A stretch of DNA of 64,000 nucleotides, from the NCBI RefSeq assembly GCF_016862315.1, contig NZ_BOMS01000004.1, positions 1 through 64,000 of the forward strand, given 5' to 3'. This DNA comes from Actinoplanes palleronii. Lineage in GTDB: Bacteria > Actinomycetota > Actinomycetes > Mycobacteriales > Micromonosporaceae. Below are positions 8,711-17,733 of the stretch, piece after piece. The position numbers and the translations under genes were made by a program. Every line of letters starts with the position of its first letter. Position 1 is the stretch's first letter. The notes under the pieces were generated by a model, which saw only the letters and a list, made by a program, of their open reading frames with translations, searched no databases and was not told the origin of the DNA.

Positions 8711-10186
8711 TCAGCGGGAAGGTAGTGGCAGCGCCCGCAGCGGCCCCTTTCGCACCTTGTTCGAACCTGTCTTCGGCAGTTCCGCCACCACGTCGACGTA
8801 CACCGGGATCTTGTATTTGGCGAGCCGCTCCCGCAGGAACACCGGCACGTCACCGGGCTTCAGATCAACACCATCCAGGGGTACGACGAACGCCCGCCCC
8901 ACCTCGCCCCACCTCGGGTCCGGCACTCCGACCACGGCCACCTCGGCCACTCCCGGGTGCTCGAAGATCGCCGCTTCCACCTCGGCCGGATACACGTTCT
9001 CCCCGCCGGAGATGTACATGTCCTTGGTCCGGTCGACGATGTGAAAATGCCCGTCGGCGTCGACGACGGCCAGGTCCCCGGAGCGGAACCACCCGCCGTC
9101 GACGAACGCGGCCGCGGTCGCCTGCGGGTCGTTCCAGTAGCCAGGGGTCACGTTCGGCCCGCGCACCAGCACCTCCCCGGGCTCGCCCGGCTCCGCGTCG
9201 GTCAGGTCCGGCCGTACGCACCGGACGTCGGCGAAGAACACCGGCAGCCCGGCCGACCCGACGTGCTCCCGGCTCTCCCGCGCTTCCAGGAACGTGGCGC
9301 CGGGCGCCGTCTCGGTCATCCCGTAGCCCTGGCAGAACGCCAGCCCGCGCTCCTGATAGCGGCGGATCAGCGCTTCCGGCACGGCGGCGCCCCCGGTCAT
9401 CAGGCTGCGCACCGAGGACAGGTCGGCGTCCGCCCAGCGGGGTGACTGGCTGAGCCCGGCGTACATCGTGGAGACCCCGAACATCCAGGTCACCCGGTGC
9501 CGCGCGATCAGGTCGAAACAGCCGTCCACGTCCCAGCCCGGCATGATCACCGAGGTGCCGCCCTTGAGGAACGTCGGCAGCAGGCACTGGTCGAGCGCCG
9601 CGACGTGGAACAGCGGCGCGCTGACCAGGGTCACCTCGTCACTGGCCACGTCCACGCAGATCAGCAGGTGATAGCTGTTCCAGACCAGGTTGCCGTGGGT
9701 GAGCACGGCGCCCTTGGGGTGCCCGGTGGTCCCGGACGTGTAGAGGATGCAGGCCGCGTCGTCCAGCCCGACCGGCTCGTCCGGGAATATCGGGCTTTCG
9801 GCGAACTCGGCAAGCGACGTCAGCGCAACGGTCACCGGTGCTTCGACGGCGGGCATCGCCGGATCGTGGATCAGCACCGACGCCCCGCTGTGCCGGAGCT
9901 GATATGCCAGCTCCGGCGCGGTCAGCCGGAAGTTCAGCGGCACGAAGACCCCGCCGAGCGCCCACGTCGCGAACATCGTCTCGACGAACGCCGGGTGGTT
10001 CGGCCCCAGGTACGCGACCCGGTCACCGCGCCGCACCCCGGACGACCGGAGTGCGGCGGCGAGCCGGGCGATCCGCTGGTGCAACTCGGCGTACGTGATC
10101 CGCTGCTCGCCGAAGATCAGCGCGGTGCGCCCGGGCGACATCGCCGCCCGGCGCGCCGGCCAGGAGCCCAGCCCTGCGTTGTGCAT
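8711..10186 (-). CDS. Acyl-CoA synthetase (AMP-forming, FadD-like)
   Basis: A 491-residue ANL-superfamily ligase that should activate a carboxylic acid to its CoA thioester through an acyl-AMP. The P-loop is ILYTSGTTGHPKGA (near residue 167), followed by QGYGMTETAPGA and the hinge region DRTKDMYISGGENVYPAEVE. The catalytic lysine region is PKTGSNKVRKGPL; the usual GK is NK here, but Lys is kept. It is the last gene of the operon that starts at 12404, 9 bp after the MaoC gene. Together with MaoC, SDR and amidohydrolase it points to degradation of an organic acid, probably with a ring. The substrate is unknown. Confidence 0.92.
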   Translation of the reverse strand: MHNAGLGSWPARRAAMSPGRTALIFGEQRITYAELHQRIARLAAALRSSGVRRGDRVAYLGPNHPAFVETMFATWALGGVFVPLNFRLTAPELAYQLRHSGASVLIHDPAMPAVEAPVTVALTSLAEFAESPIFPDEPVGLDDAACILYTSGTTGHPKGAVLTHGNLVWNSYHLLICVDVASDEVTLVSAPLFHVAALDQCLLPTFLKGGTSVIMPGWDVDGCFDLIARHRVTWMFGVSTMYAGLSQSPRWADADLSSVRSLMTGGAAVPEALIRRYQERGLAFCQGYGMTETAPGATFLEARESREHVGSAGLPVFFADVRCVRPDLTDAEPGEPGEVLVRGPNVTPGYWNDPQATAAAFVDGGWFRSGDLAVVDADGHFHIVDRTKDMYISGGENVYPAEVEAAIFEHPGVAEVAVVGVPDPRWGEVGRAFVVPLDGVDLKPGDVPVFLRERLAKYKIPVYVDVVAELPKTGSNKVRKGPLRALPLPSR

Positions 10187-10195
10187 GGTCGGACC

Positions 10196-10651
10196 TCAGG
10201 CGTACTGGCGGTAGACGGTGCGGGCGACACACGCCGGCTTCGCCGAACCGTCGATCTGCACGGTGAAGTCGAACGTGCTCTGCACCCCGCCGGGTACGTC
10301 CTCGACGCTGACCACGGTCGCCGCCAGCCGGATCCGCGCGCCGACCTTGACCGGCGTGGGGAACCGCACCTTCTCCAGGCCGTAGTTCACGCCCATCGAG
10401 ATCCCCTCGACCGTGAGCAGGCTGCCGAAGAGCGGGATGACCAGCGAGAGGGTCAGGTAGCCGTGCGCGATCGGTCCGCCGAACGGGCCGGCCGTGGCGC
10501 GCTCGGTGTCCACGTGGATCCACTGGTGGTCGTCGGTGGCGTCGGCGAACGTGTTCACCCGCTCCTGGGTGATCTCCAGCCACTCGCTGGCGCCCAGGTC
10601 CTTGCCGACCAGCGACTTGATGCCGTCGATACCGTTCACGATCGTGGTCAT
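10196..10651 (-). CDS. MaoC-family (R)-enoyl-CoA hydratase
   Basis: A 151-residue single hot-dog protein that should hydrate a trans-2-enoyl-CoA to the (R)-3-hydroxyacyl-CoA. The hydratase signature is clear: DATDDHQWIHVD followed by GPFGGPIAHGYLTLSL, giving the catalytic Asp/His pair. Start ATG 10651 overlaps the stop of the amidohydrolase gene by 4 bp. A longer frame exists upstream but runs inside that gene and is rejected. Length is normal for the family. Confidence 0.92.
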   Translation of the reverse strand: MTTIVNGIDGIKSLVGKDLGASEWLEITQERVNTFADATDDHQWIHVDTERATAGPFGGPIAHGYLTLSLVIPLFGSLLTVEGISMGVNYGLEKVRFPTPVKVGARIRLAATVVSVEDVPGGVQSTFDFTVQIDGSAKPACVARTVYRQYA

Positions 10652-11523
10652 GTCGATTCCTCTCCGAGAAGCAGACGGGCGGCGTTGCGCAGCAGGATCT
10701 TCTCCCGGACCGCGTCCTTGATCTCCAGCTGCGCGAAGTCGGCGAGCCAGCGGTCCGGCGTGATCACCGGGTAGTCCGAGCCGAACAGCACCTTGTCCTG
10801 CAGCAGGCTGTTGGCGTACCGGACGAGTTGCGGCGGGAAGTACTTGGGCGACCAGCCGGACAGGTCGATGTACACGTGTTCCTTGTGCGTGGCGACCGCG
10901 AGGGCCTCGTCCTGCCACGGGAACGACGGGTGGGCCAGGATGATCCGCAGGTCCGGGAAGTCCACCGCGACGTCGTCGACGAGCATCGGGTTGGAGTACT
11001 TGAGCCGGATGCCGCCGCCCCCGCGCACCCGGGCGCCGATCCCGGTCTGCCCGGTGTGGAACAGCGCGACCGCGCCGAGCTCCTCGATCGCCTCGTAGAG
11101 CGGGTAGGCCAGCCGGTCGTCCGGCGCGAAACCCTGGATGCTGGGGTGGAACTTGAAACCGCGAACGCCGTAGTCGTCGACCAGGCGGTGCGCCTCGCGG
11201 ACGCCGGCCTTGCCCTTGTGCGGGTCGATGCTGGCGAACGGGATCAGCACGTCGGGGTGGTCGGCACAGCTCGACGCGATCTCCTCGTTGGCGATCCGCG
11301 GGTGCCCGGTGGCGTGCTCGGCGTCGACGGTGAACACGACCGCGGCCATCCGGCGGGAACGGTAGTAATCGGCCATCTCGGCGATGGTCGGCTGCCGGTG
11401 ACCGTGCGCCTGGAAGTAGTCGGCGGACGCGCCGAGCAGCTCGGGGCTCAGCGAGCTGTGACCGTCCTTGCTCACCTCGGCGTGCGTGTGCACGTCGATG
11501 GCGACGAGATCGTCGATCTTCAC
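10648..11523 (-). CDS. Amidohydrolase-2 family metal-dependent hydrolase or decarboxylase
   Basis: A 291-residue TIM-barrel protein of the amidohydrolase-2 group, which includes ACMSD-type decarboxylases and C-C hydrolases. Metal and active-site motifs are DVHTH (residues 9-13), the Lys/His of GFKFHPSIQG, LFHTGQTG, LAHPSFPW and FGSDYP with the final Asp. It overlaps both neighbours by 4 bp. In operons with a CoA ligase, MaoC and SDR, such enzymes usually cleave or decarboxylate ring-derived acids. The exact reaction is not readable from the sequence. Confidence 0.88.
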   Translation of the reverse strand: MKIDDLVAIDVHTHAEVSKDGHSSLSPELLGASADYFQAHGHRQPTIAEMADYYRSRRMAAVVFTVDAEHATGHPRIANEEIASSCADHPDVLIPFASIDPHKGKAGVREAHRLVDDYGVRGFKFHPSIQGFAPDDRLAYPLYEAIEELGAVALFHTGQTGIGARVRGGGGIRLKYSNPMLVDDVAVDFPDLRIILAHPSFPWQDEALAVATHKEHVYIDLSGWSPKYFPPQLVRYANSLLQDKVLFGSDYPVITPDRWLADFAQLEIKDAVREKILLRNAARLLLGEEST

Positions 11524-12404
11524 GAGGGAACCCGGGGCGCCGGGATGCCGTAGGTCTCCGCGGGGAAGTCCCAGGACGCCGCGATGTCCGATGCCGACCA
11601 GCCGCCGTCGTGGAAGACGACCTGCTTCTCCGCCGGGTGCGACCAGAGGGCCAGCTTGTCGCCGCCGATCCCGATCGCCTGCCCGGTGATCCCCTTCGAC
11701 GCGTCCGAGGCCAGGAACGTGATCAGCCCGGTGACGTCGTCGACCGTGCCGAGGCCCTCGTCGCGGCGCAGCCAGGCCGGATAGGGCTGCCCGGTCCGCT
11801 CGGCCTCCTCGATCACCGGGGCGAAGGCCGGGATCGTCTTGGTCATCTCGGTGGCCGCGATCGGCACCACCGCGTTCACGGTGATCTCGCTGCGGGCCAG
11901 CTCGAGGGCCCAGGTGCGGGCCATCGCGGCGATGCCGGCCTTGGCCGCCGCGTAGTTGGTCTGCCCGAAGTTGCCGCGCTGGCCGGCCGGCGAGGCGATC
12001 AGAATCAGTCGTCCGCCGGTGCCCTGCGCCCGCATCCGGATCGCCGCGGCGCGGGCGCAGGTGAACGTGCCGCGCAGGTGCACCCGGACCACCGCGTCGA
12101 AGTCGTCGTCGGTCATCTTCCAGAGCACCCGGTCGCGCAGGATGCCGGCGTTGGTGATCAGCACGTCCAGCCGGCCGAACGCCTCGACCGCGGCGGCCAC
12201 CAGACGGTCCGCGCTCTCGGTGTCGCCGACCGCGGCGGCCACGCCGACCGCGCCGGGGATCTCGGCGACCGCGGCGTCGACCGCCGCCTGGTCCACGTCG
12301 TTCACCACGACGGACGCGCCGGCCGCCGCGAGGGCCTTGGCATACGCGAGGCCGAGGCCCCGGCCGCTGCCGGTGACGACGGCGACCCTGCCGGTCAGAT
12401 CCAT
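11520..12404 (-). CDS. SDR oxidoreductase, hydroxyacyl-CoA dehydrogenase-like
   Basis: A 294-residue classical short-chain dehydrogenase. The cofactor motif is TGSGRGLG (about residues 12-19), with the NAG motif (ITNAG) and catalytic Tyr/Lys in NYAAAKAG. The extra C-terminal segment ending near TYGIPAPRVPS resembles the bacterial relatives of peroxisomal multifunctional enzyme dehydrogenases. It would oxidise the 3-hydroxyacyl-CoA that MaoC makes. ATG 12404 is preferred because it begins directly with MDLTGRVAVVTG and has GAGAGG upstream. It is the first gene of a four-gene operon divergent from marR. Confidence 0.92.
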   Translation of the reverse strand: MDLTGRVAVVTGSGRGLGLAYAKALAAAGASVVVNDVDQAAVDAAVAEIPGAVGVAAAVGDTESADRLVAAAVEAFGRLDVLITNAGILRDRVLWKMTDDDFDAVVRVHLRGTFTCARAAAIRMRAQGTGGRLILIASPAGQRGNFGQTNYAAAKAGIAAMARTWALELARSEITVNAVVPIAATEMTKTIPAFAPVIEEAERTGQPYPAWLRRDEGLGTVDDVTGLITFLASDASKGITGQAIGIGGDKLALWSHPAEKQVVFHDGGWSASDIAASWDFPAETYGIPAPRVPS

Positions 12405-12484
12405 GTGTGTCAACCTCTCACGAAGGGGGTGGGCGGCGCGACGGCTTCGGGCCCCGCAGCCCGTCGAATCCGGCGCCGCCCACA

Positions 12485-12505
12485 ATCAACAGGATTCCTG
12501 TTGAT
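12485..12505. promoter_or_regulatory. Perfect 21-bp palindrome, probable MarR operator
   Basis: The half site ATCAACAGGA and its exact complement TCCTGTTGAT flank one central T. It lies in the divergent SDR/MarR intergenic region, 80 bp upstream of the SDR start. Size and symmetry match MarR-family operators. Confidence 0.75.
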
Positions 12506-12519
12506 GCCGAGTCTTCATG

Positions 12520-12540
12520 ACGATCAGGTTTCCTGTCAAT
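12520..12540. promoter_or_regulatory. Second, imperfect MarR half-palindrome
   Basis: The right half TCCTGTCAAT matches the first operator's TCCTGTTGAT at 8 of 10 positions. The left half keeps CAGG. Centres are 35 bp apart. It is about 40 bp upstream of the marR start, so binding would repress marR itself. Confidence 0.5.
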
Positions 12541-12580
12541 GGGGTAGTCTGCCGGTATCTTTCGCCGAGGAGATCCACTG

Positions 12581-12991
12581 ATGCCATCGCTGCTCTACCT
12601 GGTCAAACAGCTCGAACTCGCGGTGCGGGCGCGCCTCGACGAGCTGGTCCGCGGCCACGGCATCACCGCGCTGCAGTACACCGCGCTGACCGTTCTTGAA
12701 CGCCACGACGGCCTCTCCGCCGCCCAGCTCGCCCGCGACTCGTTCGTCACCGCGCAGTCGATGGCCGACATGGTCCGCACCCTGGAGAGCCACGGCCTGC
12801 TCCGCCGCGAACGCAACCCGGCCAACCGCCGTGAGCTCCTCCTGCACCTCACCGAGGACGGCCGCGGCCTGCTGGCATCGGTCGCCGCCCCGGTCCACGA
12901 CCTGGAAACCCGCATGATCGCCAAACTCACCGAGGCCGAGTCCGCCGCCTTCCGCGACACCCTGATCACCGCCTGGCAGGCGCTCACCTGA
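12581..12991 (+). CDS. MarR-family transcriptional regulator
   Basis: A 136-residue winged-helix regulator. The recognition part is LSAAQLARDSFVTAQSMADMV followed by the wing ...LLRRERNPANRRELLLHLTEDGR, which is classic MarR. A GAGGAG ribosome site precedes ATG 12581 by 8 nt. It is divergent from the CoA-catabolism operon, and two palindromic sites lie between them. It most likely represses that operon and itself and is released by a CoA ester or aromatic acid (inference). Confidence 0.93.
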   Translation: MPSLLYLVKQLELAVRARLDELVRGHGITALQYTALTVLERHDGLSAAQLARDSFVTAQSMADMVRTLESHGLLRRERNPANRRELLLHLTEDGRGLLASVAAPVHDLETRMIAKLTEAESAAFRDTLITAWQALT

Positions 12992-13068
12992 TGCGACGGA
13001 TCAAGACCATGCCGCCGCCTCATGACCGCTTCTGGTTCCGCGCCGCCCTTGTCCGCTACGACCTGGGT

Positions 13069-13537
13069 GCCTTCACAAGAGCAGCTGCGGAGTCCCGGGC
13101 CTCCCCGCGACGCTGCCCCGCTCAGGATCGCTGGTCGCCGCACGGGTGTATCCCGGGCCCGCGACGCAGTCCCCCACCGGACCGCCAGGCGCGCGCCGTG
13201 TCCCGGCTGGCCCCCAGGGGTGCTTCGCACCCCCGGAGACACCCCCGAGAACCAGCTTGAGGCCAGGAGCCGCGCCGCGGCCCGGAGTGCGGCGGACCTC
13301 ACGCGGTGACCACCCGCCACCCGCCGCTCGGCGGACGGCCGGCAGACCGGCTGGCGCTCAGGGGTGCCTCCGCAACGCGGAGGCACCCCTGAGGACCAGC
13401 CAAGACCGGGAGTCGCGCTGCGGTCTGGCGTGCGGCGGGTCTTGCGGGGCCGGGATACACCCGTGCGGCGCTCAGCGGTCTGGGGTGGGACTGCGTCGCG
13501 GGGAGGCCCGGGACTCCGCTGCTGCTCTCGTGATGGC
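13069..13537. repeat. 469-bp gene-free element with 45-bp inverted ends
   Basis: Arms 13069-13113 and 13493-13537 are inverted copies matching at about 42 of 45 positions. An inner pair, CGCCGCACGGGTGTATCCCG at 13136-13155 and its exact complement at 13451-13470, is also inverted (21 bp identical when extended by one base). The space between holds hairpins of the GGCTGG...CCAGCC family and no open frame with coding character. It lies between the convergent marR and amidase genes. It could be a MITE-like element or a large bidirectional terminator structure. I see no clear target duplication. Confidence 0.65.
13349..13401. terminator. Strong hairpin GGCTGG...CTCAGGGGTGCCTCCG / complement
   Basis: A stem of about 24 bp with two mismatches and a five-base loop (CAACG). 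The inner 15 bp, ending in CTCAGGGGTGCCTCCG, are perfect. No T tract follows, as is common for actinobacterial terminators. It sits between convergent genes. Related hairpins are at 13203-13258 (degenerate), 35527-35579 and 35620-35676. Confidence 0.6.
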
Positions 13538-13563
13538 CCGAGTTCGTACCGTATGGGGTTGAT

Positions 13564-14952
13564 CTAAAGCGGTCGGATCGGCGGGAACGCGTCCTCCAGG
13601 TCGCGGGCGGCGGCCAGGGCGATGTGCTCGCCGTGCAGGCGGGCGATGACCTGGACGCCGAGCGGGCGGCGGCCGGTGACGCCGGTCGGGACGGCGACCG
13701 CGGGCAGGCCGAGGAAGTTCGCGGTGACCAGCAGGCGGTGGGCCTTCCAGAGTGCGGTGGTGGCGGCCGGGCCGGACAGGTCGAAACCGATCAGCGGCAT
13801 CGGCTGGGTGGTGACCGGACCGAGAACGATCGGGTAGCGGGCGTGGAACGCGCGCCACGCGGCGGCGTGCACAAAACGCTCCGCCCAGGCGCCCTGGTAG
13901 GCCGCCGAGGTGTCCAGGAGTTCGACGTCGACGATGTTGTCCTTGAAGTACTGGACGGTGCCGGCCGACAGCGGGCCCGGGAAGATCCCCGGGGTCAGCA
14001 GCATGGGTGCGTTCTCGGTCGAGGAGAGCTGACGCCAGAGGGTGGCGCAGCGGTCCACCGACGGCGGCTCGACCTCCTCGACGTCCCAGCCGGCCGCGGC
14101 GAGCGCGGCCGCCGCAGCCCGGACCGCCGACGCGGTCTGCGCGTCGACGCCCCACCCGGCCGGGTCGACGGTGACCGCGACCCGGCGCGGACCGTCATAA
14201 CCGGACGGGTGCTCGACGGTCACGCTCAGCGGGTCGACGTCGTCGGCGCCGTGCATCACGCCGAAGAGCAGGTCGAGGTCGGCGACCGAGCGGGCCAGCG
14301 GACCGTTCACCGCCATGTGCTGAATCGACAGCGGCAGCGGCTCGACACTCCGGGACGGCGCGGCCACCCGGCCGGCCGAGGTGCGCAGCGCGGTGATCCC
14401 GGCGGCGTGCGCGGGCAGCCGCAGCGAGCCGCCGTAGTCGTTGCCGAGACCGATCGCGACCATGCCGGTGGCGACCGCGACCGCGTCGCCGCCGCTGGAG
14501 CCGCCCGGCACCCGGGTGTCGTCCCACGGGTTGACCGTGCGGCCGAACAGGTCGTTGTCGGTGTCCCAGCGCAGGCCGATGTCCGGCATGTTCCCGCGGG
14601 CGACCGGGATCGCGCCGGCGGCCAGGAGCTTGTCGACGAACGTGGCGTTGGCCGCCGGCACGTTGCCGGCCGCGAACGGCAGCCCGGACGTGGTCGCCGA
14701 CCAGGTCAGGTCGATGTTCTCCTTGACCGAGATCGGCACCCCGGCGAGCGGGCCCGGGTCCTGCCCGGCGGCGATCCGGGCGTCGAGCGCCGCGGCCGCC
14801 TCCCGGGCCCGCTCGGCGAGGACCACGGTGACCGCGTTGACCTGCGGGTTCACCGCACCGATCCGGGCCAGGGAGGCGTCCACGACGGCGGCCGCGGTGA
14901 ACGTGCCGCGGCGCACCCCGCCGGCGATCTCGGTGGCGGTCAGGTTGTTCAT
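13564..14952 (-). CDS. Amidase-signature family amidase
   Basis: A 462-residue amidase that cleaves a carboxamide to acid and ammonia or amine. The Ser-cisSer-Lys triad is visible: Lys in ISVKENIDL (about residue 76), cis-Ser in GGSSGGDAVAVATG (about 150), and nucleophile Ser in GNDYGGSLRLPA (about 174). Family members usually have GTDxGGS; here it is GNDYGGS. It is the last gene of a three-gene operon and overlaps the CocE-like gene by 4 bp. With the peptide importer at 17734-22872 it could handle an imported amide or modified peptide. Confidence 0.93.
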   Translation of the reverse strand: MNNLTATEIAGGVRRGTFTAAAVVDASLARIGAVNPQVNAVTVVLAERAREAAAALDARIAAGQDPGPLAGVPISVKENIDLTWSATTSGLPFAAGNVPAANATFVDKLLAAGAIPVARGNMPDIGLRWDTDNDLFGRTVNPWDDTRVPGGSSGGDAVAVATGMVAIGLGNDYGGSLRLPAHAAGITALRTSAGRVAAPSRSVEPLPLSIQHMAVNGPLARSVADLDLLFGVMHGADDVDPLSVTVEHPSGYDGPRRVAVTVDPAGWGVDAQTASAVRAAAAALAAAGWDVEEVEPPSVDRCATLWRQLSSTENAPMLLTPGIFPGPLSAGTVQYFKDNIVDVELLDTSAAYQGAWAERFVHAAAWRAFHARYPIVLGPVTTQPMPLIGFDLSGPAATTALWKAHRLLVTANFLGLPAVAVPTGVTGRRPLGVQVIARLHGEHIALAAARDLEDAFPPIRPL

Positions 14953-16625
14953 CGTGGTGCCTTTCCTTCAGGGAGGACCGTGCAGGTCAGCGCGGTCTCG
15001 CCGAGCTGGAGCCGCTGCCGGTTCGGGACGGTCGTGACGGCCAGCCAGCGGTGTTCGCCGGTGCCCGGTGCGGGCACGAACTCCGGCGCGTCGCTGCTCG
15101 CCACGGTGAGCCGCAGGGCGTGCCCGGCCGGCAGCCGGTACCCGACGTGACCCAGGTCGAGCTCGACGGCGAACGCGGCGCCGGGGTCGAGGATGGTCTG
15201 CTGTCCGCGAGCGATCAGCTTGGCCGTGCCGTCGGGTGCGACGTCGAGCAGCCGGGCGAACAGGTCCATCTCCGGGCCGTCCGAGCCGGCCGTGGCGCGC
15301 AGCCGGATCGGGCCGGCCAGGTCGAGCGGCGCGGTGACCGGTGCGGCGGTGAAGGCGAGCACGTCCGGGCGGTCGGCGAGGTGCCGCTCGTCCGGGTATT
15401 CGGCGAGGAACGAGAACGCGTCGGCGACCGGGGACGGCACCGGGTCGGCGGCGTCGTGGATCCAGGTGGCGGTCTCGGCCGGGCCGGTCCCGGCGACCGG
15501 CGCGGTGGTCAGCGTGCCGCCCGGCGCGGCGCCCGCGGCCGCGGCGGCACCGGCCGGGCGCAGGACGATCTCGTGCGCCGCGGGCGGCGGCCAGGCGACG
15601 TCGGCGCGGTGGGCCGGGTCGCCGGAGTTGGCCAGCTGCCAGCGCACCCGCGGCAGGTCCCGGTCCTGCCCGCGCAGGAAGACGTCGAAGAACTCGATCG
15701 CCGGGTCCAGGTACCGGGGCAGCGCGGCGTCCGAGTCGGCCGTGCGGACCAGCGGGTCGAGCTCGAAGTGGCTGTGGTTCTCGTGGTCGATCGCCTCGAG
15801 CAGCAGGTACTCGTTGCGCGCCCAGGCCGGGCGGCGCTGGATCTCCCGGTGGTCGTGCCAGGACCACGGTGCGCAGTTGTCCCACCAGCCGATGGTCATC
15901 AGCACCGGCACCGGTGGCGCGTCGAACGGGCTGCCGGCCGGGAAGCGGCGCAGGGTGACCGGGTGCGGGAACCACACGTCGTACGACGCCGAGCGGCTGC
16001 CGACCGTCGCGAAGAACTCCTCGACCTGCGCGGCCAGGGGGCGCCGCGACCAGTCGAACTCCCACTCGAGCATGTCCTGATCGTGGAACATGCTGAGCGG
16101 GTACACCCGGGCTACGCCCATCTCGGTGTCGTGGGTGCGCTGCCCCGGGACCGGACCGGGCAGCTCGCCGAGGCGGGTGCCGGTGACCCGGGGCGCGATC
16201 GCGCGCAGCGCCGGATGCCCGGTGGAGGCGGCGGCCCACTGGGTGAAGCCGTAGTACGAGTCGCCCCACATCCCGACCACGCCGTCCGACCACTCCTGCT
16301 GGACGATCCAGTCGAGGGTGTCGTGGCCGTCGTACGCCTCGTTGACGAAGAGCAGGGTTTCGCCCTCGGAGCGGAACTTCCCGCGGACGTCCTGCACCAC
16401 CATGGTGTAACCACGGGCGGTGAAGTAGGCGGCCACCCGGGGCATGAACGTGTACTCGCCGCACTTGTCGTACGGAAGCCTGGTCAGGATGACCGGGCCG
16501 GGCTGCGGATCTACGGGAAGATAGACGTCGGTGGCCAGACGGACACCGTCGCGCATCCGCACCATGTGCTGGGTCGCCGCGGGAGAGACCGGCCCGGGGC
16601 CGGTGCGCTGGACGGAGATGGTCAT
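14949..16625 (-). CDS. CocE/NonD-type X-prolyl dipeptidyl-peptidase family hydrolase
   Basis: A 558-residue serine hydrolase of the CocE/NonD family (esters, amides, acylated amino acids). It has the N-terminal MRDGVRLATDVYLP strand, LTRLPYDKCGEY, VVQDVRGKFRSEGE, and the nucleophile elbow VGMWGDSYYGFTQW. The general-acid/His region includes DHENHSHFELDP, and a C-terminal jelly-roll covers about residues 350-558 (AGPIRLRATAGSDGPEMDLFARL). ATG 16625 is preferred because it shares one base with the stop of the DUF3237 gene (TGATG); a longer frame upstream has no support. It sits between amidase and DUF3237 in one operon. Confidence 0.92.
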   Translation of the reverse strand: MTISVQRTGPGPVSPAATQHMVRMRDGVRLATDVYLPVDPQPGPVILTRLPYDKCGEYTFMPRVAAYFTARGYTMVVQDVRGKFRSEGETLLFVNEAYDGHDTLDWIVQQEWSDGVVGMWGDSYYGFTQWAAASTGHPALRAIAPRVTGTRLGELPGPVPGQRTHDTEMGVARVYPLSMFHDQDMLEWEFDWSRRPLAAQVEEFFATVGSRSASYDVWFPHPVTLRRFPAGSPFDAPPVPVLMTIGWWDNCAPWSWHDHREIQRRPAWARNEYLLLEAIDHENHSHFELDPLVRTADSDAALPRYLDPAIEFFDVFLRGQDRDLPRVRWQLANSGDPAHRADVAWPPPAAHEIVLRPAGAAAAAGAAPGGTLTTAPVAGTGPAETATWIHDAADPVPSPVADAFSFLAEYPDERHLADRPDVLAFTAAPVTAPLDLAGPIRLRATAGSDGPEMDLFARLLDVAPDGTAKLIARGQQTILDPGAAFAVELDLGHVGYRLPAGHALRLTVASSDAPEFVPAPGTGEHRWLAVTTVPNRQRLQLGETALTCTVLPEGKAPR

Positions 16626-17089
16626 CAGAGCACCTCGAAGAAGCGGATGCGGACCTGGCCGGCCTCGCCGCGGGCCAGCCCCACGAAGACCGAGGAGTTC
16701 AGCCACGCGTGTGCCGGGGCGTCGGTGCTGAACTTCGGGCTGGTGCGGTAGTAGTACTCGGTCTCCGGGATGTCCTCGCCGGCCTCGACCCGCGCGTCGA
16801 TCTCCGGGGTGGCCCGCCAGAAGCCGCGGTTGTCGATGTCGATCACGCTGCCGTCGTCGGCCTGCAGCAGGTACCGCGCGTCCAGCTCGGTCACCTGTCC
16901 GCGGGTCACCGACCAGTCGCCGCCGCCGGCCAGGACCGTGCCGTTCAGGCGGGGTCCGGAGACGGTGCCGCCGGTGATCGGGGTGAACATCAGGACCTCG
17001 TCCGGGCCGCGGCCGACGTGCCGGGTCTCGGCCACGTCGACCCGGGCCTCGAAGACGAAGACCAGGCGGGGGTCGGGGAGTTCAGGCAT
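16625..17089 (-). CDS. DUF3237 family protein
   Basis: A 154-residue protein matching DUF3237 throughout: LVFVFEARVDV, GGTVSGPRLNGTVLAGGGDW, ARYLLQADDGSVIDIDNRGFW, YYYRTSPKFST and WLNSSVFVGLARGE. These small beta-barrel proteins are found in many catabolic operons without a proven function. GAGGA lies 6 nt upstream of ATG 17089, which decides the start over an upstream in-frame GTG/ATG. It is the first gene of the amidase operon, divergent from the TetR gene. Confidence 0.9.
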   Translation of the reverse strand: MPELPDPRLVFVFEARVDVAETRHVGRGPDEVLMFTPITGGTVSGPRLNGTVLAGGGDWSVTRGQVTELDARYLLQADDGSVIDIDNRGFWRATPEIDARVEAGEDIPETEYYYRTSPKFSTDAPAHAWLNSSVFVGLARGEAGQVRIRFFEVL

Positions 17090-17115
17090 GACGGTCCTCG
17101 TTTTCTTTTCCGAAA

Positions 17116-17123
17116 TGACAATC
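17116..17123. promoter_or_regulatory. TGACAATC motif in divergent TetR/DUF3237 promoter
   Basis: TGACAATC followed by AATT lies in the only AT-rich stretch between the TetR gene and the amidase operon. Its complement GATTGTCA is found at 22996-23003 upstream of the peptide-binding protein gene, within GATTGTCAATC. It is a candidate TetR half site linking the two operons. Confidence 0.35.
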
Positions 17124-17159
17124 AATTAGGCTGAGCGAAATCGACCGGAGGGGGCGGGG

Positions 17160-17733
17160 ATGGGCCGGCCGAGCATGGCAGCCGAGCGGACCGAACAGAT
17201 CATGCAGGCCACCGCGCGCTGCCTGCAGAAACACGGTCTCGCCGGGACGACCCTGGAACGGGTCGCCGAGGAGTCCGGGCTGAGCCGCAGCCACGTGCGG
17301 CACTACGTCGGCAACCGCGACGACCTGCTGCAGAAGTTCGCGAACTGGCTCTACTCCGGGTACGAGGCCGAGTTCATCGGCCGGATCGCCGGGGCGGACG
17401 GCCGCGACAAGCTGCCGATCGTGATGGACTACCTGTTCAGCACGGGTTTCCTGCCGATCAGCGACGACGACACGGTGATCCGCGAGCTGATCACCGCGGG
17501 GATCGCCGACGAGCGCATCCGGGTCGTCATGCAGACCCACTACACGCAGGCGATCCAGTCGGTCGAGGACGCGCTCGCCGCGGAACACCCGGAGGCCTCC
17601 CCGGGAGCGCGGCGCGCGGTGGCCTACGGCCTGTGGTGCCTGGCGATGGGCAACTCGATGATGGCCGAGCTGCAGCTGCCGGTGGCCTCCGGCGGCCTGG
17701 TCCGCGCGGCCGCGGAGTCCCTGCTGGAACGGC

